From positions 62,001 to 126,000 of the forward strand of contig DASVCN010000019.1 in NCBI GenBank assembly GCA_036381595.1: DNA of 64,000 nucleotides, in the 5' to 3' direction. Below, piece after piece: positions 45,807 through 55,734 of this stretch (position 1 is the first letter of the stretch; each line of letters begins with the position of its first letter). The notes beneath the pieces are model-generated. The model was not told where the DNA came from, did not search any database, and saw only the letters and a list, made by a program, of their open reading frames with translations. Origin of the DNA: Trueperaceae bacterium. Lineage in GTDB: Bacteria > Deinococcota > Deinococci > Deinococcales > Trueperaceae. The position numbers were made by a program, and so were the translations under genes.

Positions 45807-46715
45807 CTGGCCGCTTCAAGAAGGAACGCGATACTGCAGGCGCTCCTCGTCACCTTCCTCTGGTCCACGTCGTGGGTGCTCATCAAGATCGGCCTTGCCG
45901 ATATCCCGCCCCTGACCTTCGCCGGACTCCGCTACTTCCTGGCGTTCCTGGTGCTGCTCCCCTTCGCTGTAGCTCGCCGCAGCTTCCGCGGTCTGACACG
46001 TGGCGACTGGTTCTCGCTGGCGCTGTTGGGCGTGGTGATGTACGCCCTGACCCAGGGCAGCCAGTTCTTCGCTCTCGACTATCTGCCGGCCCAGACCACG
46101 AGCCTACTGCTCTCGTTCAGCCCCGCGCTGGTTGCCCTGCTGGGCACCTGGCTTCTCGCTGAACCGCTCGATCCGAAGCAGTGGGGAGGCGTGCTCCTCT
46201 ACCTTCTGGGCGCCCTGCTCTACTTCTACCCCGCCGAACTCCCGGCGGGGCAGGTCATCGGCCTGGCCATCGCCATCTTCGGCTTGATCGCGAACGCGCT
46301 TGCAGGCATCGTCGGCAGGTCGGTGAACCGCGGAGGCGGCCTGAACCCGCTCTCCGTAACGGTCGTGAGCATGGGCTTCGGTTCGATACTGCTGCTCGGC
46401 TCCGGCTTCACGCTCGGCGGGCTGCCGGAACTCGATCCGGGCAGTTGGGCGATAGTCGCCTGGCTGGCGGTCGTGAACACGGCGTTCGCGTTCACGCTCT
46501 GGAACCATACCCTGAGGACCCTCACGGCCATGGAGTCGAGCATCGTCAACAACACCATGCTCATACAGATCGCCGTGCTCGCCTGGGTTTTCCTGGGTGA
46601 AAGCCTGATGGTGAAGGAGTTCCTGGGCCTGACCATGGCGGCAGCCGGCATACTCACGGTGCAGATCCTGGGCGGTCGTGCCAGGCGCGCGGCGCAGAGA
46701 GCGGCGGCCGACTGA
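45807..46715 (+). CDS. EamA/DMT-family transporter, probable CTG start
   Basis: A 302-residue, 10-helix drug/metabolite transporter with two EamA halves (WSTSWVLIKIGLADIPPLTFAGLRYF early; NTAFAFTLWNHTLRTLTAMESS and GVLLYLLGALLYFYPAE). The first transmembrane helix LQALLVTFLWSTSW lies upstream of the first ordinary start (GTG 45876, in that helix). Upstream in frame there is TAG 45759-45761 and no ATG, GTG or TTG before helix 1. CTG 45807 lies nine bases after GGGAGG (45792-45797) and is the best start. Substrate is unknown. It follows the lipoprotein gene. Confidence 0.85.
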   Translation: MAASRRNAILQALLVTFLWSTSWVLIKIGLADIPPLTFAGLRYFLAFLVLLPFAVARRSFRGLTRGDWFSLALLGVVMYALTQGSQFFALDYLPAQTTSLLLSFSPALVALLGTWLLAEPLDPKQWGGVLLYLLGALLYFYPAELPAGQVIGLAIAIFGLIANALAGIVGRSVNRGGGLNPLSVTVVSMGFGSILLLGSGFTLGGLPELDPGSWAIVAWLAVVNTAFAFTLWNHTLRTLTAMESSIVNNTMLIQIAVLAWVFLGESLMVKEFLGLTMAAAGILTVQILGGRARRAAQRAAAD

Positions 46716-46809
46716 CGGACGTGAGGGGAGTGAAGCTGGCTTCCTGGTGAACCGCCTACTCCCAGGCGATCGAGGCCGAGTGGCATGACCGCCGTCAACG
46801 AGCTACCGG

Positions 46810-46815
46810 TAGACT
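46810..46815 (+). promoter_or_regulatory. -10 box for leaderless ATL gene
   Basis: TAGACT (46810-46815), five bases before ATG 46821. Confidence 0.45.
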
Positions 46816-46820
46816 CTGGC

Positions 46821-47153
46821 ATGGACGGTTTCCGCGATCGAGTGCTCGCCGTAGTGGAGGCGGTTCCGAGCGGCAAAGTGGTCACCTATGGCCAGGTCGC
46901 GCTGCTGGCCGGCGCGCCGCGTGCCGCCAGGCAGGTAGGGATGGTGCTCCACGGACTGCGCGAGCCGCACCGGATCCCTTGGCAGCGAGTGATCAACGCC
47001 CAGGGGAAGATATCGACCTACCGGATCGGCAGCGGTGAGTTGCAGCGAGCTCTGCTGGAAGCGGAAGGTGTCGAGTTCGATGGCGAGGGGAGGGTGGACC
47101 TGGACCGCTTCCGCTGGGATCCCGATCCGCGGGCCGAACCGGTCGGCCAGTAG
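46821..47153 (+). CDS. Alkyltransferase-like (ATL) DNA-damage protein
   Basis: A 110-residue homologue of O6-alkylguanine-DNA alkyltransferase. The active Cys motif PCHRV reads PWQRV, with Trp54 in place of the acceptor Cys, the hallmark of ATL proteins. They bind O6-alkylguanine without transferring the alkyl group and hand the lesion to nucleotide excision repair. The helix-turn-helix and Arg finger region GAPRAARQVG is kept. I use ATG 46821, because the upstream ATG 46785 adds 12 unconserved residues. The gene lies between EamA and an M20 peptidase. Confidence 0.9.
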   Translation: MDGFRDRVLAVVEAVPSGKVVTYGQVALLAGAPRAARQVGMVLHGLREPHRIPWQRVINAQGKISTYRIGSGELQRALLEAEGVEFDGEGRVDLDRFRWDPDPRAEPVGQ

Positions 47154-47210
47154 GTCGTACTTCCGTCGAGCGTCCTTCGGGCGACGGGCAGAGGAGCCTG
47201 CTCCGTCACG

Positions 47211-47216
47211 TATGAT
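47211..47216 (+). promoter_or_regulatory. -10 box for leaderless M20 peptidase gene
   Basis: TATGAT (47211-47216), seven bases before ATG 47224. Confidence 0.55.
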
Positions 47217-47223
47217 GCGGTGC

Positions 47224-48372
47224 ATGGAGCGGATGCCCGAGGAAGTAGCGCTGGCACAGCGCCTCATACGCGCCGAGAGCCCGTCCGGGCATGAGAGTCC
47301 CGCTACCACTGAACTGGTCGCGGCGTTCGCCGAGTTGGGGTACGACGAGGCGTACCTCGACGACGCCGGGAACGCGATCGGGATCCTCCGTCGGGGCGAA
47401 GGTCCCACCGTCATGTTCAACGGCCACCTCGACGTGGTCCCTGCCGGGGACCCTGGCGAGTGGGCGTACCCCGCCTTCTCCGGGGCGCTCGCCGACGGAC
47501 AGCTCTGGGGCAGAGGGAGTTGCGACATGAAGGCGGCCGTCGCCTGCATGGCGGTGGCGGCGCGGGACGCGGGGGATGCCGGCTTCAGCGGCACGCTCAT
47601 CGTGAGCGGAGTAGTGCAGGAGGAGGTCGGCGGGCTCGGTGCGAGGTTCCTGACCGAGCACCTCCATTCGGACGTCATCGTGCTCGGCGAGCCCAGCAAC
47701 CTCGAATTCAAGCTGGGACACCGCGGTCGCGTCGAGATGTTGGTCGAGTTGCCCGGTCGGATCGCCCACGCTGCCAAGGCCTCGTTGGGTGAGAACGCCC
47801 TCTACAACGCGGCTCGCTTCCTCGCCGCACTCGAGCGCTGCGAGTTGCCCTCGGGCGGGCCGTTGGGAGCGTCCACCGCCACGCCTACCGACCTCACCAC
47901 CTCTCCCGGTGGCGCCAACGTCGTGCCGGGCAAGGCGTCTATCACCGTGGACTACCGCAACATCGTCGAAGACGAGCCGCAGATGGCCCTCGCCCGCCTC
48001 GAATCTCTAGACTCACGGGCTCGCATCGTGATCGGAGAGGAGGATGCGGTGAGTGAGGACGGCAAGGTCCGCTACCGCTTCCCACGGGTCAACCAGGCCT
48101 ACCTGGCCCCCACGGAAGCTCCGGCCGTGACAGTTGCCCGCGAGGCGATAAAGGAGACGCTCGGCCGCTGCGGCCGGCCGTTCAACGAAGGTGTCTGGTG
48201 GTTCGCCACCGACGCGCCCTACCTGGCTGCTCGCGGCACACCCGTAGTGGGCTTCGGCCCGGGCGAGCCGGAGCGGGCCCACACCACTCGCGAGTGCGTG
48301 CCGGTCGATCACCTGTCTGTCGCCCGGATCGTTTACCGGCAACTCGCACTGGCCTACGGGGCAGCAGCATGA
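47224..48372 (+). CDS. M20-family metallopeptidase (ArgE/DapE/LysK-like)
   Basis: A 382-residue zinc peptidase. GHLDVVPAGD (His and Asp), GRGSCDMKAA, VVQEEVGGLG with the catalytic Glu pair, VLGEPSN and the C-terminal His are all recognisable. The family removes acyl groups or peptides from amino acids; here acetylornithine, succinyldiaminopimelate or an acetyl-lysine-type substrate is possible and undecided. ATG 47224 is chosen over upstream in-frame ATGs by the -10 spacing. Its TGA overlaps the next ATG (ATGA). Confidence 0.9.
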   Translation: MERMPEEVALAQRLIRAESPSGHESPATTELVAAFAELGYDEAYLDDAGNAIGILRRGEGPTVMFNGHLDVVPAGDPGEWAYPAFSGALADGQLWGRGSCDMKAAVACMAVAARDAGDAGFSGTLIVSGVVQEEVGGLGARFLTEHLHSDVIVLGEPSNLEFKLGHRGRVEMLVELPGRIAHAAKASLGENALYNAARFLAALERCELPSGGPLGASTATPTDLTTSPGGANVVPGKASITVDYRNIVEDEPQMALARLESLDSRARIVIGEEDAVSEDGKVRYRFPRVNQAYLAPTEAPAVTVAREAIKETLGRCGRPFNEGVWWFATDAPYLAARGTPVVGFGPGEPERAHTTRECVPVDHLSVARIVYRQLALAYGAAA

Positions 48373-48743
48373 AGGGGGAGACCCGCCTGATCAATGGCGA
48401 CCGCTGGACGATCGTCGACGTCGCCCCCGCGGCGCCTCTGGCCGAGATGGTGGCGGCCATCCTCGAGGAGGAGGGCTTCGTCGTCATGACCCGAGGGGTC
48501 GACCGGGTGGATGACGCTTTCTCCCACCTGGGAGCCGTAAGTGCCGGCACTACTGTCGTGCTGGTGCCCGAAACCGACTCGGAGCGGGCCCTCGCACTCA
48601 TCGCCGAAACCGTCACCGATTACGAGGGCGATGACCTGGACGAGATCCTGGCCGAGATGGGGAACGGCGCCAGCGCAGAAGACCTGGAGGCGCTGGGGAT
48701 CGACCTCGAAACGATCGAAGAGGACGAAGACGACGAGCCCTAG
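48369..48743 (+). CDS. Small DUF2007-like protein
   Basis: A 124-residue acidic protein overlapping the peptidase stop by four bases. The pattern DRWTIVDVAPAAPLAEMVAAILEEEGFVVMTRG resembles small DUF2007 modules, which are thought to bind or sense partners. The C-terminus ETIEEDEDDEP is a very acidic tail. No membrane segment or enzyme motif is seen. Its function is not known. It is co-translated with the M20 peptidase. Confidence 0.65.
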   Translation: MKGETRLINGDRWTIVDVAPAAPLAEMVAAILEEEGFVVMTRGVDRVDDAFSHLGAVSAGTTVVLVPETDSERALALIAETVTDYEGDDLDEILAEMGNGASAEDLEALGIDLETIEEDEDDEP

Positions 48744-48755
48744 GTCGCCAGAGCG

Positions 48756-49328
48756 TCAGGAAGCCAGGAAACGCAAGGGGGCGTCCCGCCACTCGCCCGC
48801 GTAGTCGATGCCGATCCGGGGCGTGACTACCGGTTCGCGCACCTGCTCGCCGGAATGGATCGACAGCGGGGCCGCCGAGAGGGGAAGGCCGTTGAACGAC
48901 ATGTCGATCCCCAAGGCTCTCGTGAGCTTCCCCGGTCCGTCGACTTTGCCGTCGACTCCTCCCAACGGCTCGATCGCTCTGATCAGCACGGCCTGGGGCA
49001 CACCGACCGGCGCGGCGACGACGTTGAGCATGTGGTACATCCCGTAGATCAGATAGACGTAGCTTCGACCCGGTTGCCCGTACATGACCTCGGTCCGCTT
49101 GGTTCGGCCGAAGCGAGCGTGGCTCGCCATGTCGTGCTCCCCCAGGTAGGCTTCGGTCTCGGTGACCCGGCCCCAGCGGAAGCCGCCGTCATCGTCGTGA
49201 CGCAGCAGGACCGCCCCCAGCAGGCCCATGGCGACCTCGCGGGCGTCTTGCTCGAAGAACGACAGCGGCAGCGGCTCACCCCATCGCTCGCGGTAACTCG
49301 GTTGCACGTCGGACCCGAACTCTTGCAC
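48756..49328 (-). CDS. 3-methyladenine DNA glycosylase (AAG/MPG family)
   Basis: A 190-residue monofunctional base-excision glycosylase. AREVAMGLLGAVLLRHDDDG, TETEAYLGEHDMASHARFGRTKRTEVMYG with the active Glu, SYVYLIYGMYHMLNVVAAP and AVLIRAIEPLGG are the family motifs. It starts at GTG 49328, six bases downstream of TAGCGT (49340-49335) on the minus strand, so it is probably leaderless. With the ATL protein nearby, this is a small alkylation-repair neighbourhood. Confidence 0.93.
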   Translation of the reverse strand: MQEFGSDVQPSYRERWGEPLPLSFFEQDAREVAMGLLGAVLLRHDDDGGFRWGRVTETEAYLGEHDMASHARFGRTKRTEVMYGQPGRSYVYLIYGMYHMLNVVAAPVGVPQAVLIRAIEPLGGVDGKVDGPGKLTRALGIDMSFNGLPLSAAPLSIHSGEQVREPVVTPRIGIDYAGEWRDAPLRFLAS

Positions 49329-49334
49329 CAGTGA

Positions 49335-49340
49335 ACGCTA
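49335..49340 (-). promoter_or_regulatory. -10 box for leaderless AAG gene
   Basis: TAGCGT on minus, six bases before the GTG. Confidence 0.45.
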
Positions 49341-49477
49341 CCATCAGGCTGGTACCGAGCAGGTTGCCGCGATCGACCCGTTCGCCCGGCTCTTCGGTTT
49401 CGCCAGGACGATCCTCGCGCGGCTGCAGCTGCGGTCGTGGTCGCCGCGAAGATGGAAATCGGACTCTCCGAGGCGCG

Positions 49478-49486
49478 TGATAGACT
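49478..49486 (+). promoter_or_regulatory. Extended -10 for icd
   Basis: TGA-TAGACT (49478-49486) is a TGn extended -10, about 77 bases before the icd ATG. No -35 is apparent. Confidence 0.4.
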
Positions 49487-49563
49487 CGCCCCTGGACTGT
49501 CGAACACGGCCCGGGACGCGTTCATCGGGCCCCCAGTAAACCAAGAGCCAGCGGAGGAGACCC

Positions 49564-50826
49564 ATGAGTTTTCGTCACATCCAGGTGCCCGAAGGGGACC
49601 GCATCGAGTTGCGGGACGGCCAGCTGCAGGTAGGGGATCGACCCATCGTCACCTTCATCGAGGGGGATGGGACCGGGCCGGACATCTGGCGTGCATCGCA
49701 GCGTGTGCTCGACTCGGCGGTCGAAAAGGCCTACGGAGGCAAGCGCCGCATCGCCTGGATGGAAGTATTCGCCGGCGACAAGGCGAACGAGGTCTACGGC
49801 GAGACCCTCTGGCTCCCGGAGGAGACGCTCGACGCCGTCCGTGAATACCTGATCGGGATCAAGGGACCGCTCACCACTCCGATCGGTGGCGGGATCCGCT
49901 CGATCAACGTGGCGCTTCGTCAGCGCCTCGACCTCTACGCCTGCGTACGTCCGGTCCAGTATTTCGAGGGCGTGCCCAGCCCGGTGAAGAATCCGGAACA
50001 GGTCGACATGGTGATCTTCCGTGAGAACACCGAGGACATCTACGCCGGTATCGAGTACCGGGAGGGCAGCGACGAGGCGCGGCGGATGCTGGCCCTGCTG
50101 GAGGAGAAGTTCCCCGAATCGTTCGCCAAGATCCGCTTCCCGGGAACGGCCGCGATCGGTATCAAGCCGGTGTCGATAGAAGGTACCGAGAGGCTGGTGC
50201 GGGCAGCCGTCGACTATGCGATCGAGAACGACCGAGACTCGGTCACCCTCGTGCACAAGGGCAACATCATGAAGTTCACCGAGGGTGCCTTCCGCGACTG
50301 GGGCTACGCCATGATCAAGCGGGAGTACGGCGCCAAGGAGTTGGACGGCGGTCCCTGGCTCACCTTCGACAACCCCCGAACCGGCAACACGATCACGGTC
50401 AAGGACGTCATCGCCGACGCCATGCTGCAGCAGATCCTGCTGCGCCCCGCCGAGTACAGCGTCATCGCCACCCTCAACCTAAACGGCGACTACATCTCCG
50501 ACGCGCTGGCAGCCCAAGTGGGCGGGATAGGCATCGCTCCGGGTGCGAACATCAACTACGAAACGGGACACGCGATGTTCGAGGCCACCCACGGCACCGC
50601 GCCGAAGTACACCGGCCAGGACAAGGTGAACCCTTCCTCGGTGATCCTCTCCGGGGAGATGATGCTTCGGCACCTGGGCTGGCACGAGGCAGCCGACCTG
50701 ATCGTGCGCTCCATGGCGAAGACCGTAGGGCAGAAGCGCGTCACCTACGACTTCCATCGCCTAATGGAGGGCGCCACGCTGCTCAGGACGAGCGAGTTCG
50801 GCAGCGCTCTGATCGAGAACATGTAA
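49564..50826 (+). CDS. icd: NADP-dependent isocitrate dehydrogenase
   Basis: A 420-residue E. coli-type dimeric Icd of the TCA cycle. [10 protein letters not shown] has the substrate Ser and Arg, and [14 protein letters not shown] follows. NADP selectivity residues are in [14 protein letters not shown] (Lys-Tyr) and VTYDFHRLM (Tyr and Arg). The catalytic Asp lie in [33 protein letters not shown] lies before the ATG. It has a strong bidirectional terminator after it and is likely monocistronic. Confidence 0.96.
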   Translation: MSFRHIQVPEGDRIELRDGQLQVGDRPIVTFIEGDGTGPDIWRASQRVLDSAVEKAYGGKRRIAWMEVFAGDKANEVYGETLWLPEETLDAVREYLIGIKGPLTTPIGGGIRSINVALRQRLDLYACVRPVQYFEGVPSPVKNPEQVDMVIFRENTEDIYAGIEYREGSDEARRMLALLEEKFPESFAKIRFPGTAAIGIKPVSIEGTERLVRAAVDYAIENDRDSVTLVHKGNIMKFTEGAFRDWGYAMIKREYGAKELDGGPWLTFDNPRTGNTITVKDVIADAMLQQILLRPAEYSVIATLNLNGDYISDALAAQVGGIGIAPGANINYETGHAMFEATHGTAPKYTGQDKVNPSSVILSGEMMLRHLGWHEAADLIVRSMAKTVGQKRVTYDFHRLMEGATLLRTSEFGSALIENM

Positions 50827-50848
50827 CGCCTCGATCCAGGCGTTCTCG

Positions 50849-50880
50849 GCGGGGGTAGGGTCAGGCGACCCTGCCCCCGC
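50849..50880. terminator. Bidirectional terminator between icd and NUDIX gene
   Basis: A 14-bp stem, GCGGGGGTAGGGTC (50849-50862) against GACCCTGCCCCCGC (50867-50880) with one T-G pair, loop AGGC. It overlaps the last codons of the convergent NUDIX gene. Confidence 0.75.
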
Positions 50881-51320
50881 GTCCGTCCCAGCCGGCGAAC
50901 GAGTAGAAGCGGCCCGGCTCCCGCTCGCGCAGGTAGTGAACCAGCGGCTCTTTCAGTGGTGGAATCGGGATGACCGTCTCCACCTCCTCCACCGGGAAGA
51001 AGCGGGCTTCGACTATGAAGCCGTCCGGGTCGCGCGGATTGAGCAGTCCATCGTACTCGGCGAGGAAGGCGAACGACACCGCCCTGTCGTTGCGACGAAC
51101 GTCTTCCACGTGCACGGCATAAGCGAGGTGGTGGACCCGGGTGATGATCAGCCCGGTCTCCTCCTTGACCTCCCGGGAAAGAGCGTCGAGGGTGGATTCT
51201 CCGCGCTCTACCACCCCTCCCGGGAGCGTGTAACGAACCCGTCCGTATCCTTGCCAGTCGTTGCCAACGAGAAGAACCCGACCCTGACTGTCGAGCAGAA
51301 TCGCCGCGGCAACGACGAAC

Positions 51321-51334
<14 letters not shown>
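50861..51334 (-). CDS. NUDIX hydrolase downstream of prfA
   Basis: A 157-residue NUDIX protein starting GTG 51334 inside the end of prfA (overlap 14 bases). The box is [20 protein letters not shown] then ETGL. The N-terminus [20 protein letters not shown] and C-terminal [18 protein letters not shown] fit ADP-ribose or nucleotide-sugar pyrophosphatases, but specificity is open. It is translationally coupled to release factor 1. Confidence 0.88.
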
Positions 51335-52436
<1,102 letters not shown>

Positions 52437-52442
52437 TGACTC

Positions 52443-52448
52443 ATTCTA
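52443..52448 (-). promoter_or_regulatory. -10 box for leaderless prfA
   Basis: TAGAAT (minus, 52448-52443), six bases before ATG 52436. Confidence 0.65.
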
Positions 52449-52485
52449 CTGTGGCGCCTCTCGTGCCCTCGTGGTCGCAACCGCT

Positions 52486-53646
52486 TCAGTGGGCGGGCAC
52501 GAGGCCGCGCGGCGCAGGCGTCGCGATCACCACCCCCCTGGGGATGGTCAGATCGGGATCTTCACCGTCGTAGTCGTAGCTGCCGGCCGCTCCGTCAACA
52601 GGACCCATCGCCACGAGGGCGTCGCTCACCGCCTGACGGAACGAGGCGGTGTCGGCGGGGGAGACGCCGTATACGGTTGCGAGTTCGGCCGCGCTCAGCA
52701 GCAGTTCGAGGGCGTCGAACGCGAGGGCGCCCTCGAGGGTTGGCCCATAGACGCCGTACGCCCGGGCGAGGACCTCCCGGAGGCGCTCGAGGGCTTCGTG
52801 GTTCGGGCTCCCGGGAGGCAACTCTTCCGCCAGCACCACCGGCGGGGTCGCCAGCAGAGCCTCCCGCAGGAGCGAATTGCGTACGCCTCCCGGGAACTCG
52901 TTAGCAAGGGACCACGGGAGGTAGACCGGCCCCTCGTAGCCGCGGGCGCGGAGTCCTCGGATGGCGGTAGCGCTGTCGTCGGGCAGCCCCCACACGATCA
53001 CCGCCGAGGGCTCACTGGCAGCCACCAGCAGGGCCTCCGGCGTAAGGACATCGGCTCCCGGAGGGTACTGCTCGGCGCGTGAGAGCGGCAGGCCGGTTTC
53101 GGCAAGTGCGGCGACGACGGCGTCCACGATCTCCCTACCGAAGCCGTTGTCGAGCGTCATCAGGCCCACCCCACGCCCGAACCGGCGGGCATCCTGAGCC
53201 ATCGCCAGCGCGACCGTCAGGCGACCGGGAACCATCACCAGGGGACCATCCTCCGATCCCCCGAGCGGCTCCTCGAGGGAGAGAATCGGCAGCCGGGCAG
53301 CCATCGCTGCGGCTGAACCGGCGCTGACCGCCGTTACGCAGCACACGACCGCGTGGACATCCTCCTGTTCGACCAGTTCACGGATGGCTGGCAGGGTGTT
53401 GGCCGGGGTCGTGCCGCCATCCCGATAGAAGAGCTCTACGGGAAGACCTGCGGCCTGGTCGGCGACGTCGCGCTCCCAGGCGCGGGCGGCGAGGTACTCG
53501 TTCCAGTTCGCGCTGGTGGCGGTGTCCTGGTAGGGGAGTACGACGCCGATCCTCAGCGGGGTCTGGGCCGCCGACCAGGCGGTCGTGAGCAGGAACCCTA
53601 GCAGCAGGAGTCTCGTGGGGGCGGCGCGGGCAGCGGGCGAGAACAT
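52486..53646 (-). CDS. Orphan LIV-type ABC substrate-binding protein
   Basis: A 386-residue secreted binding protein. A signal peptide (LLLLGFLLTTAWSAAQ) precedes LRIGVVLPYQDTATSANWNE, the opening of a type I periplasmic fold, and the chain shows VHAVVCCVTAVSAGSAAAMA and AYGVYGPTLEGALAFDALEL. No permease or ATPase is adjacent; it sits after prfA in the same direction but probably with its own promoter. It may serve one of the LIV clusters or act as a sensor. ATG 53646 is preceded by TACAAC at six bases. Confidence 0.88.
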   Translation of the reverse strand: MFSPAARAAPTRLLLLGFLLTTAWSAAQTPLRIGVVLPYQDTATSANWNEYLAARAWERDVADQAAGLPVELFYRDGGTTPANTLPAIRELVEQEDVHAVVCCVTAVSAGSAAAMAARLPILSLEEPLGGSEDGPLVMVPGRLTVALAMAQDARRFGRGVGLMTLDNGFGREIVDAVVAALAETGLPLSRAEQYPPGADVLTPEALLVAASEPSAVIVWGLPDDSATAIRGLRARGYEGPVYLPWSLANEFPGGVRNSLLREALLATPPVVLAEELPPGSPNHEALERLREVLARAYGVYGPTLEGALAFDALELLLSAAELATVYGVSPADTASFRQAVSDALVAMGPVDGAAGSYDYDGEDPDLTIPRGVVIATPAPRGLVPAH

Positions 53647-53773
53647 GCAGCGGTTGTAACCAGCGCAGCAGTTAACCGGATGAGATGTGGCGGCGGCCCG
53701 TGACCGCTTCCCCAGCTCATGGATTAGCGCTCGCTAGACTGTCCACACGAAGTCAGCGACCGGGGGGACCGCT

Positions 53774-54577
53774 ATGGACGTCACAATCCGTGAGGCCGTG
53801 GAGCATATCCGTCTCGAAAAACTTGGTCCGCAGCGCCTCGGATTCACCTTTCCCAGGCTGACGCCGGAGGTCCAGAGCCTATATCGCGACCTGCGCGTCG
53901 ATCTCGGCGATCTCCTCGTCTTCTACCCGGAGTTCCTCGACGTTCGCACCGAACTGGGCCTGCACGCCCTCTTCACCGGCTTCGAGGAGGGAGCGCTCGG
54001 GCTGCTGGAGACGAATTTCGAGATCTGCCGCGAGGCGACCTCGAAAAACAGCGAGGGCTCTGCCCGCCGCTTCCCGTGGCAAGACGCTGAGAATCGCGCC
54101 TATTTGCGCTCTCTTCGCGAATACGCCTACGCACTCGGAAGGATAGGCCGCCACCGCGAGGCGATTTGTCATGCCCGTGAGGTGTTGCGCCACGATCCTA
54201 CGGACCACACCGCGGCCCGCGAAGTCCTCGTCAGATCCCTCCTCCACAGCGCTCAGCACGCGCGTGTCCTCGAGATAACCGGGGCGCCCGGAGCTACCTC
54301 GAACGTGCAGCTCTGCCTCGGCAAGGTCCTCGCCTGCGTAGCCCTCGGTTGGGAGGAGGAGGCGTTCTACACGCTGGCCGAGGCTTATCGCAGCTGGCCC
54401 ACCACCGTCGAGGTGTTGATCTGGCCGGGCAGGTCGGTCATCTGCTCCGACGCGCTCATCTATCCAGTAACTGAGCAGGAGCAGGCCGGCCGCTACTGGC
54501 TCGACAACGGCCTGCTGTGGGAACAGAACCCCTCGGCCGTCCGCTTCGTGCGGCGCTTCCTGGGGGCGAGGGCCTGA
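53774..54577 (+). CDS. TPR-like hypothetical protein
   Basis: A 267-residue soluble protein that I do not recognise precisely. Residues about 110-215 carry TPR-like helical pairs (LREYAYALGRIGRHREAICHAREVLRHDPTDHTAA and VLACVALGWEEEAFYTLAEAYRSWP). The N-terminal 100 residues are alpha-helical with mixed charge. It has GGGGGGACC upstream of ATG 53774. Codon use looks like its neighbours. It stands alone between two opposite genes. Confidence 0.7.
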   Translation: MDVTIREAVEHIRLEKLGPQRLGFTFPRLTPEVQSLYRDLRVDLGDLLVFYPEFLDVRTELGLHALFTGFEEGALGLLETNFEICREATSKNSEGSARRFPWQDAENRAYLRSLREYAYALGRIGRHREAICHAREVLRHDPTDHTAAREVLVRSLLHSAQHARVLEITGAPGATSNVQLCLGKVLACVALGWEEEAFYTLAEAYRSWPTTVEVLIWPGRSVICSDALIYPVTEQEQAGRYWLDNGLLWEQNPSAVRFVRRFLGARA

Positions 54578-54631
54578 TCGCGCCGCTCTGCAGAACAGGC
54601 CCTTTCGGCCCAGGCGCGGTCCAGCGGCCGC

Positions 54632-54660
54632 TTGTGCGTTGCGGTCGCAGAGGGTACGAT
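54632..54660 (+). promoter_or_regulatory. Promoter of tRNA-Arg(CCT)
   Basis: TTGTGC (54632-54637), 17 bases, TACGAT (54655-54660). The start would be about 54667, six bases before the tRNA. Confidence 0.6.
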
Positions 54661-54672
54661 ACTTGACCGCAT

Positions 54673-54749
54673 GCGCCCGTAGCTCAGCTGGACAGAGCAG
54701 GGGACTCCTAAGCCCAAGGTCGCAGGTTCGAATCCTGCCGGGCGCACCA
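54673..54749 (+). tRNA. tRNA-Arg(CCT)
   Basis: Acceptor GCGCCCG/CGGGCGC, A discriminator, encoded CCA. Anticodon loop CTCCTAA, anticodon CCT (AGG codon). The anticodon stem is GGGGA/GCCCA, with only the three central G-C pairs; positions 27-43 (G/A) and 31-39 (A/G) do not pair. T arm GCAGG/CCTGC is perfect. Confidence 0.9.
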
Positions 54750-54932
54750 CTCCAGACAGTCGAACAAGGGTTCGTTCAGCCGACGCGATACCCGAAGGGC
54801 CCACATTCTCGCGGCGCGACCGTTCATATGCTTACGGTGTGACGGCCCACTCTGAGGCGGCCCGCCAAGGCCTCCGCGCCAGAGCGGGTCGCTGACGTAG
54901 AGTCGAGTGGACTTGGCAGGGGAGGGGCAACA

Positions 54933-55712
54933 ATGGACCGCAGCGATCAGCGCGAATCCTTCGAGACCGATATCGGCCAGAGGCAATCCGGCAGGGACTT
55001 CTACCGACAGCGCTACCGTCAGTTCGACCAGCGCGGCGGCGGATCGATGGAGTGGGGCTACGTGGCGACCGGGGCACTACTTCTCGGACTCGGCGGGTAC
55101 CTGCTGATGCAGGGTATGCGCGGAGGCCAGACGGGCCTGCCGATGGGCCGCAGCGGAGGCCGCAGCGGTAGCTCGACGGAGCGCAGCCGCCGCATGGGAG
55201 CGATGATGAAGGGCCGGCGGGACACACCCGGTGTTCAGGTGCGAGAGCAGGTGACGATCAACCGCTCCGTGCCCGACCTCTACCGGTTCTGGCGGAACGT
55301 GGAGAACCTGCCGCGGGTGATGAGCTACCTGGAAGAGGTCACCAAGCTGGGGGACCGGCGCTCGCGCTGGGTAGCGAAGGGCCCGGCGGGACAGAAGATC
55401 GAATGGGAAGCCGAGATAACCGACGCGCGCGAGAACGAACTCGTGGCCTGGAGGTCGCTCGAGGGGTCCGAGGTGCCGAACGAAGGCTCGGTGCGTTTCA
55501 GCCGCAGCCCCGACGGCAGCGGAACCGTCGTGGACGTAGCCCTCACCTACCACCCACCAGGTGGCAAGGCCGGATCGGCGATCGCCAAGCTGTTCGGCCG
55601 CGAACCAGCCCAGGAGATCCGGCGCGATCTGGAGAGGTTCAAGGAGCGGGTCGAGTCGGGCAACCTGATCCTCGCCTCGGGCACCCAGGGAGGCTCGTTC
55701 ACGAGCAGCTGA
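54933..55712 (+). CDS. Membrane-anchored SRPBCC (cyclase/dehydrase-like) protein
   Basis: A 259-residue protein. Residues 1-38 are polar and Gln/Arg-rich, residues 39-60 a transmembrane helix (WGYVATGALLLGLGGYLLMQ), then a Gly/Ser/Arg linker. From about 105 there is a SRPBCC domain: VREQVTINRSVPDLYRFWRN, VEEVTKLGDRRSRWVAK, PAGQKIEWEAEITDAREN, ending ELERFKERV-like helix. The fold binds hydrophobic ligands; ligand is unknown. GGGGAGGGG precedes ATG 54933. An intrinsic terminator follows. Confidence 0.85.
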   Translation: MDRSDQRESFETDIGQRQSGRDFYRQRYRQFDQRGGGSMEWGYVATGALLLGLGGYLLMQGMRGGQTGLPMGRSGGRSGSSTERSRRMGAMMKGRRDTPGVQVREQVTINRSVPDLYRFWRNVENLPRVMSYLEEVTKLGDRRSRWVAKGPAGQKIEWEAEITDARENELVAWRSLEGSEVPNEGSVRFSRSPDGSGTVVDVALTYHPPGGKAGSAIAKLFGREPAQEIRRDLERFKERVESGNLILASGTQGGSFTSS

Positions 55713-55734
55713 GTCACCAAAATCGTGAGCGTCT

